From assembly GCA_020429495.1 (NCBI GenBank), contig JAGQLJ010000085.1, forward strand, positions 1 to 5,816: 5,816 nt of DNA, given 5' to 3'. Source of the stretch: Candidatus Dojkabacteria bacterium (lineage in GTDB: Bacteria > Patescibacteriota > Dojkabacteria > J137). The notes beneath the pieces were generated by a model that saw nothing but the letters and a program-made list of their open reading frames with translations, had not been told where the DNA came from and did not search any database. Below are positions 1 to 3,907 of this stretch, in pieces. Made by a program: the position numbers and the translations under genes. How positions within the stretch are numbered: the stretch's first letter is position 1; each line of letters begins with the position of its first letter.

Positions 1-57
1 ATAACACACGAACAGAACAATACATGGGGCTATTTTTACTTATACGAAAGGAAAAAA
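1..57. other. Non-coding flank downstream of pnp, nothing recognised
   Basis: This short stretch lies past the pnp stop codon. Read on the minus strand it shows no GC-rich hairpin followed by a run of T, so I cannot place the pnp terminator here. It also shows no credible start of a neighbouring gene. The terminator may lie further downstream, outside the window. Confidence 0.5.
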
Positions 58-2208
58 CTACTCTGAATCAGAACCGCCATGCTGCTCTTCAGCACGTTGT
101 TCACCCATCAAAGCCTTGCGACTGAGGTTAACGCGGCCTTGATCATCAATTTCAATAACTTTAACTTCAACCATATCGCCTTCTTTTACAACATCGCGAA
201 CACTCTTTACAAATCCAGGTGCGAGCTCAGAGATATGGATCAGTCCATCTTTTCCAGGGATTAATTCTACAAATGCACCAAAGTCCATGATTCGGACAAC
301 TTCACCTGTATAAACCTGGCCAACTTCAACTTCCTTCGTTAACAATTCAACCTGCTCAAGTGCACGCTCCAAACCTTCTGGGTCAACACCTGCAATATGC
401 ACAGTTCCATCTTCTTCAACACTAATCTCTGTATTTGTCTCTTCTTGCAAAGCACGGATGATTTTTCCACCAGGACCAATCAACTCACCAATCTTTTTAG
501 GATTAATTTTTATCGTTGAAATACGTGGTGCATACTTATTCAACTCTGCACGTGGCTGATCAATTACTTCCAACATCTTGTTTAAAATATGTATACGACC
601 AGCATGTGCTGCTTTTATAGCATCAGCGAGAATCTCCATAGTAATACCGGTGATTTTTACATCCATCTGAAGTGCAGTAATCCCCTCTTCAGTTCCTGCA
701 ACTTTAAAGTCCATATCTCCATAAAAATCTTCAATTCCCTCAATGTCTAATAGTAATTTATAGTTTTCTGGGTTTCCATCTTCTGTAACTAACCCAACGC
801 CAATTCCAGCTACTTGTTCTTTCATTGGAACTCCTGCAGCCATTAGTGCCATACTTGATGCACAAGTTGCAGCCATTGAAGTTGATCCATTTGAACTCAT
901 AATTTCTGAAACAACTCTAATTGTATATGGGAAATCATCAGTTGAAGGAACCATATTCATTAATGCATTTTCACCAATCGCTCCATGTCCAATCTCTCTT
1001 CTTCCTGGGTGATATCGGTATCTTCCAGCTTCTCCAGTTGAAAATGGAGGGAAGTTATAGTGGTGCATAAATGTTTTTGCCCCTTCACCTTCCATATCAT
1101 CAAATAGAAGCTCACTGCTTTTTGGAGCAAGAGTTACTATTGAAAGTGATTGAGTTAGACCTCTTGTAAATACTGCTGAACCGTGAACAGTTGGAAGTTC
1201 ATCAATTGAAGCAGATAATGGTCTAATTTCATCAAGTTTTCTACCTGAAACTCTTTCATTTTTTTCCATAACGCCTTCTCTTAAAACTGCCCTTGCCACA
1301 TAATCAACTGCAGCTGAAAGCTCATTAGCATCAATTTCTTCATCTTCTTCAAGAAATTTTACTCTTGCTTCTTCTTGGATATGTCCAAGCTTTTCATCTC
1401 TTTTATCTTTTTCACCTACAAACATTGCTTCTTTTATTTGATCTTTAAATGATTTCTTTACTAAATCAATTAATTTCTCATCAGCTGGCTTGTTGTCATA
1501 TAAGTTTGGATCAAGATCTAAAGTCTTATCAATTGTTTTAATAAATTCAGTTTGTTGTTTATTGATTGATCTAATCTCTTTATCTGCAGCATCTAAAAGT
1601 TTATCCATTGTATCTTCAGTTAGTTCTTTTCCCCAACCTTCAAAAGATAGCGTTTTTCCATCAACTCCTGAGATAATAAATTCTCCAGCCAAATCTTCTC
1701 TACCCTCTGCGGAAGGATTTATAGTAAATGTATTATCTGGATTAACTCCAACAACAACACTTGAGCAAGGCCCTGCAAATGGAATTCCTGCCTGCATAAT
1801 TGCTAAGCTTGTTCCAAGAACTGTTAGTGCTTGTGGATCGTTTTCTCCATCATAAGCTAGAACTGTTAAAACAACAGATACTGCTCTTTTAAAACTCTTT
1901 GGGAACAGAGATCTAATTGAATGGTCAACTTCTCTTGCCTTAATTGTTGCTTCATCAGATGGTAATCCTTCTCTCTTTTTAAATCTTGATCCAGAAATAT
2001 TTCCGCTAGCGTACATTTTTTCAATATATTCTACTGAAAGTGGAAAATAATCTAAATCTGAATCTGAGTTATCTACTGTTACTGCAGCAAATAAAACAGT
2101 TCCTCCCATTGTTAGTTTTATAGCCCCGTGAGATAGCGTTGCTAATTTTCCTGTTGCAATTTCTACATCTTTTTTTGCAACAGAAATAGTCTTTGAGACT
2201 TCTTTCAT
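58..2208 (-). CDS. pnp: Polyribonucleotide nucleotidyltransferase (PNPase)
   Basis: This cytoplasmic phosphorolytic 3'-5' exoribonuclease degrades RNA to nucleoside diphosphates and is a core RNA-turnover enzyme, usually a trimer. At 716 residues it has the normal family length and full domain order: RNase PH 1 (about 13-145), helical linker (about 240-320), RNase PH 2 (about 325-540), KH (about 562-620) and S1 (about 628-697). Recognisable motifs are YNFPPFSTGEAGR (384-396), SSNGSTSMA in the phosphate-site region (438-446) and GDMDFKVAGT (497-506). D494, D500 and K502 align with the metal-binding D486, D492 and K494 of the E. coli enzyme. The KH loop is GPGG (578-581), and the S1 domain contains DFGAFVE. 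The first ATG has GGAG ten bases upstream, and an in-frame stop lies further up with no other ATG between. The tail ends in a short acidic, His/Gly-containing stretch. The 3' quarter differs from the rest in GC and arginine codons (see findings). The gene stands alone; no rpsO is adjacent within the window. Confidence 0.97.
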   Translation of the reverse strand: MKEVSKTISVAKKDVEIATGKLATLSHGAIKLTMGGTVLFAAVTVDNSDSDLDYFPLSVEYIEKMYASGNISGSRFKKREGLPSDEATIKAREVDHSIRSLFPKSFKRAVSVVLTVLAYDGENDPQALTVLGTSLAIMQAGIPFAGPCSSVVVGVNPDNTFTINPSAEGREDLAGEFIISGVDGKTLSFEGWGKELTEDTMDKLLDAADKEIRSINKQQTEFIKTIDKTLDLDPNLYDNKPADEKLIDLVKKSFKDQIKEAMFVGEKDKRDEKLGHIQEEARVKFLEEDEEIDANELSAAVDYVARAVLREGVMEKNERVSGRKLDEIRPLSASIDELPTVHGSAVFTRGLTQSLSIVTLAPKSSELLFDDMEGEGAKTFMHHYNFPPFSTGEAGRYRYHPGRREIGHGAIGENALMNMVPSTDDFPYTIRVVSEIMSSNGSTSMAATCASSMALMAAGVPMKEQVAGIGVGLVTEDGNPENYKLLLDIEGIEDFYGDMDFKVAGTEEGITALQMDVKITGITMEILADAIKAAHAGRIHILNKMLEVIDQPRAELNKYAPRISTIKINPKKIGELIGPGGKIIRALQEETNTEISVEEDGTVHIAGVDPEGLERALEQVELLTKEVEVGQVYTGEVVRIMDFGAFVELIPGKDGLIHISELAPGFVKSVRDVVKEGDMVEVKVIEIDDQGRVNLSRKALMGEQRAEEQHGGSDSE

Positions 2209-2218
2209 ATATAAAATT

Positions 2219-2233
2219 CTCCACTCATGTGGA
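2219..2233 (-). promoter_or_regulatory. pnp ribosome binding site inside a small hairpin
   Basis: On the minus strand GGAG (2219-2222) lies ten bases before the pnp ATG. It is the only clear Shine-Dalgarno sequence before any gene start in the window. The sequence TCCAC-ATGA-GTGGA (2220-2233) can form a 5-bp stem with a 4-base loop whose 3' arm contains three of the four GGAG bases. Folding would therefore hide the site. The site itself is solid; control by the hairpin is inference. Confidence 0.6.
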
Positions 2234-2273
2234 TAATAGTTAAAATATCTTATTCTACGGAGATTAATATTAG

Positions 2274-2368
2274 CAGTTTGCTATTTTGCAGAACAACACA
2301 GTCAACCGCTAACATCGTTTCCGTTTGGTAATTATAGAACAGAAGGGCATAAAAGACAAAGCAAACTG
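2274..2368. repeat. 9-bp inverted repeat pair in the pnp/response-regulator gap
   Basis: CAGTTTGCT at 2274-2282 is the exact reverse complement of AGCAAACTG at 2360-2368, with 77 bases between. The right copy overlaps the candidate operator; the left copy lies within the predicted pnp leader. Outside the 9 bp, TAG before the left copy could pair with CTA (2373-2375) across a four-base bulge. The rest of the 213-bp gap (2209-2421) shows no gene or tRNA that I recognise. Confidence 0.4.
2331..2359 (-). promoter_or_regulatory. Probable sigma-70-type promoter of pnp
   Basis: Read on the minus strand there is TTGTCT (2354-2359, four of six matches to TTGACA), a 17-base spacer and a perfect TATAAT (2331-2336). 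Transcription should begin near 2324, giving a leader of about 115 bases before pnp. The match is a pattern reading without experimental support, but optimal spacing plus a perfect -10 in an intergenic gap makes it good. Confidence 0.6.
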
Positions 2369-2374
2369 GTTGCT
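2360..2374. promoter_or_regulatory. Inverted repeat between divergent -35 boxes (candidate operator)
   Basis: AGCAA-ACTGG-TTGCT is a perfect 5-bp inverted repeat with a 5-base centre. It fills the 10-bp gap between the pnp -35 box (ends 2359) and the response-regulator -35 box (starts 2370), and overlaps the latter. The position is right for a protein controlling both promoters. Such short repeats also arise by chance, so the operator role is inference. Confidence 0.35.
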
Positions 2375-2398
2375 ATGCATACTCTTTAGAAATATAAT
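2370..2398 (+). promoter_or_regulatory. Probable promoter of the response regulator gene
   Basis: TTGCTA (2370-2375, four of six matches) is followed by a 17-base spacer and a perfect TATAAT (2393-2398). Transcription should start near 2405, leaving a leader of about 17 bases that contains no Shine-Dalgarno-like sequence before the ATG at 2422. Confidence 0.6.
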
Positions 2399-2421
2399 TA
2401 CTTAATTTACAACTTTCTAAT

Positions 2422-2805
2422 ATGGAAAATAAATCAAAGATTTTAATTATAGAAGATGAAAGAATGATTTCTTCTGCAATTGAAGAAAAACTTTCAGAGG
2501 ACAGTCACTTGGCTGTTTATACTGCAAGAAATGGCGAAGAAGGACTCCAAAAAATTAAAGACATTAAACCTTCTTTAGTTCTACTAGATTTAATTATGCC
2601 TTTTATGAATGGTGTTGAACTGCTAAAACAGATGCGCGAAATGGACGAGGGAAAAGATATAGGTGTAATTATAATTTCAAATTTAGATAAAGAAAGTGTT
2701 AAGCAAACAGATTTCAAAGACTTTCATATACTTGAATATATAATTAAAGCAGAGCTTGATATCGATGATTTACTAAAAAAAGTTCAAAAATATACTGAAG
2801 ATTAA
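2422..2805 (+). CDS. Stand-alone receiver-domain response regulator
   Basis: The 127-residue protein is a single CheY-like receiver domain, phosphorylated on an aspartate by a partner histidine kinase, and it acts in the cytoplasm. All signature residues are present: the acidic pair E11/D12 in LIIEDE, the phospho-acceptor D56 in VLLDLIMP, the switch position S86 in IIISN, and the lysine K109 in YIIKAEL. There is no DNA-binding or enzymatic output domain; the chain ends just after the last receiver helix, so it must signal by protein contact. No histidine kinase lies in the window, so its partner and pathway cannot be named. The start is the first ATG, six residues before the first beta strand, and no Shine-Dalgarno sequence precedes it. 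It has its own promoter at 2370-2398 and converges on hrcA, sharing four bases at the stops. Family assignment is secure; biological role is unknown. Confidence 0.93.
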   Translation: MENKSKILIIEDERMISSAIEEKLSEDSHLAVYTARNGEEGLQKIKDIKPSLVLLDLIMPFMNGVELLKQMREMDEGKDIGVIIISNLDKESVKQTDFKDFHILEYIIKAELDIDDLLKKVQKYTED

Positions 2806-3530
2806 TTGTTGATTACGTACTTGATTGTATCTGAAATGTATTTTAGTGAAGATATTACTTTTTGATAGTCCATTCTGTTTGGACCAACAACAGCAATAAA
2901 ACCTTTCGAATTATCAAATTGCACCTCAGAGAATATTACCGAATAGTTTTTAAATATTTCTTTTCCTGTTTCTTCCTCTCCAATTAGAATATTAATGTTT
3001 TCTGCACTTTTATTTTTATGAAAAACTTCAGAAAGTGTGTAATAGTCTTCTAGAATTTTTAAAATTCTTTTTAGATTATCTTCTTCTTTCATTTCTGGAA
3101 GATGAGTAATATTTGAAAGACCAGCATAGTAAATACTATTTTCTAGAAGAGCAACAACAGCGTTATCAGCCATACCACTCAAAAATTCTAGCCCTTGTCT
3201 AATCAAATGAGTTTTCTCGTTTTTAAGCTTAACTAGATTACTAATAACTTCGTCTTTTGTATTAGCATCAATATAGTTAATTTTATCTGCATTAATTTTA
3301 TCTACAAAAAATCGCCAACCTTTAGTTGTAGGAATTCTTCCTGCACTTGAATGTTTTTTATATAAATATCCTCTAAATACAAGTTCAGCCATTTCATTTC
3401 TGATTGTTGCTGAGCTTAACTTAAATTGATATTTGTCTAAAAGACTAATTGAACCAACCGCTTCTGCTGTTTCAATAAATTCTTCAATAATTGCCTGAAG
3501 TAATTTTTGCTGTCGATCTGTAATGCTCAT
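2802..3530 (-). CDS. hrcA: HrcA-type heat-inducible transcription repressor, shortened
   Basis: HrcA proteins repress chaperone genes by binding CIRCE operators and are released under heat stress. Here residues 1-80 form the winged-helix DNA-binding domain: DRQQKLLQAIIEEFI, SSATIRNEMAEL (39-50) and AGRIPTTKGWRFFVD (63-77) closely follow the family pattern. The C-terminal part keeps the ligand/dimer-domain signatures ILIGEEE (181-187), KNYSVIF (194-200) and VVGPNRMDY (214-222). Total length is 242 residues against the usual 340 or so, with the loss in the central dimerisation/GAF-like region rather than at either end. The ATG is supported by alignment of the N-terminus with family starts. No dnaK, grpE or groE gene is near, and I see no CIRCE-like TTAGCACTC/GAGTGCTAA in the gap upstream, so autoregulation through CIRCE is not evident. 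The family call is strong; which genes it represses is not visible here. Confidence 0.9.
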   Translation of the reverse strand: MSITDRQQKLLQAIIEEFIETAEAVGSISLLDKYQFKLSSATIRNEMAELVFRGYLYKKHSSAGRIPTTKGWRFFVDKINADKINYIDANTKDEVISNLVKLKNEKTHLIRQGLEFLSGMADNAVVALLENSIYYAGLSNITHLPEMKEEDNLKRILKILEDYYTLSEVFHKNKSAENINILIGEEETGKEIFKNYSVIFSEVQFDNSKGFIAVVGPNRMDYQKVISSLKYISDTIKYVINN

Positions 3531-3535
3531 AGTGT

Positions 3536-3541
3536 ATTATA
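3536..3541 (-). promoter_or_regulatory. -10 box of hrcA, placed for a leaderless transcript
   Basis: A perfect TATAAT on the minus strand ends five bases before the hrcA ATG, so the expected start of transcription falls on or next to the A of ATG. The region 17 bases upstream (ACGCAA, 3559-3564) is a poor -35, and no Shine-Dalgarno sequence precedes the gene. A weaker AT-rich -10-like stretch further upstream (about 3571-3576) could instead give a leader of roughly 35 bases. Confidence 0.45.
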
Positions 3542-3612
3542 CCGTATCTTGGCTAAATTTGCGTTTTTATATAATATTGTTTCCCCTTTATTTTATTCTC
3601 ATTTGGGAAAAC

Positions 3613-3645
3613 TTGACACGTTGTCATAAAATAACGACATATAAT
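3613..3645 (+). promoter_or_regulatory. Candidate promoter and operator of the XRE regulator gene
   Basis: A perfect TTGACA (3613-3618) and a perfect TATAAT (3640-3645) precede the XRE gene, but 21 bases separate them, more than the optimal 17. Overlapping the -35 is the inverted repeat TGACA-CGT-TGTCA (3614-3626), with a further GACA at 3636-3639. This suits a dimeric HTH protein controlling its own gene. Start of transcription would be near 3652, leaving about 13 bases with no good Shine-Dalgarno sequence (AGG at 3648-3650 is too distant). Confidence 0.45.
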
Positions 3646-3664
3646 TCAGGTCAAAAAAAACTTT

Positions 3665-3895
3665 ATGAAAAAAACTATATACAAACCTAAGTATGAATCT
3701 GTTGTTCGTAAGCTTAAAGAAGCAAGATTACAAAGCGGAATGAAGCAAGAAGCAGTTGCTGATGCATTAGGTAAATATCAATCATACGTTTCTAAAGTTG
3801 AAAGTGGAGATAGAAGAATTGATGTAATTGAGTTATTAGAGTTTGCAAGACTTTATAAAAAAAATATTCAATTCTTTTTAGAAGAAGCTACATAA
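3665..3895 (+). CDS. Small XRE-family helix-turn-helix transcription regulator
   Basis: The 76-residue protein consists of little more than one Cro/C1-type HTH domain (about residues 15-70). It has the classic pattern LKEARLQSGMKQEAVADALG, then YQSYVSKVESGDRRI in the recognition-helix region and ALYKK-like helix five (FARLYKKNIQFFLEEA). A basic N-terminal arm (MKKTIYKPKY) precedes the domain. There is no second domain for ligand binding, peptidase or toxin contact, so it most likely acts as a dimeric DNA-binding protein. The first ATG is used because the next methionine (M25) lies inside the HTH. It is transcribed alone, diverges from hrcA and converges on mutS with nine bases between the stops. 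No toxin gene is adjacent, so an antitoxin role has no support here. A candidate autoregulatory site lies upstream (3614-3626). Target genes are unknown. Confidence 0.9.
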   Translation: MKKTIYKPKYESVVRKLKEARLQSGMKQEAVADALGKYQSYVSKVESGDRRIDVIELLEFARLYKKNIQFFLEEAT

Positions 3896-3907
3896 TTAAA
3901 GAAGCTA
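3883..3907. repeat. 8-bp direct repeat spanning the XRE and mutS 3' ends
   Basis: AGAAGCTA occurs at 3883-3890 (last codons of the XRE gene) and again at 3900-3907, where it contains the mutS stop codon. Nine bases separate the copies. It may be a remnant of a small local duplication or chance. Confidence 0.3.

Noticed and set aside
1490..1855. Open frame of 121 codons on the plus strand, antisense to pnp
   Set aside because: It lies wholly within the well-supported pnp gene and its low-complexity Ser/Leu/Pro-rich product matches no family; it reflects pnp codon choice.
2209..2421. Possible tRNA or known structured RNA in the 213-bp gap
   Set aside because: Neither strand shows a T-loop GTTC-type motif, a cloverleaf or a tmRNA-like end; the gap is explained at least partly by two promoters and a leader.
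3665..3895. XRE protein as the antitoxin of a toxin-antitoxin pair
   Set aside because: Both neighbours are hrcA and mutS on the opposite strand; no small toxin-like frame is adjacent.
3896..3904. Shared bidirectional terminator between the XRE gene and mutS
   Set aside because: The nine bases contain no hairpin and the flanking sequence has no GC-rich stem followed by T runs.
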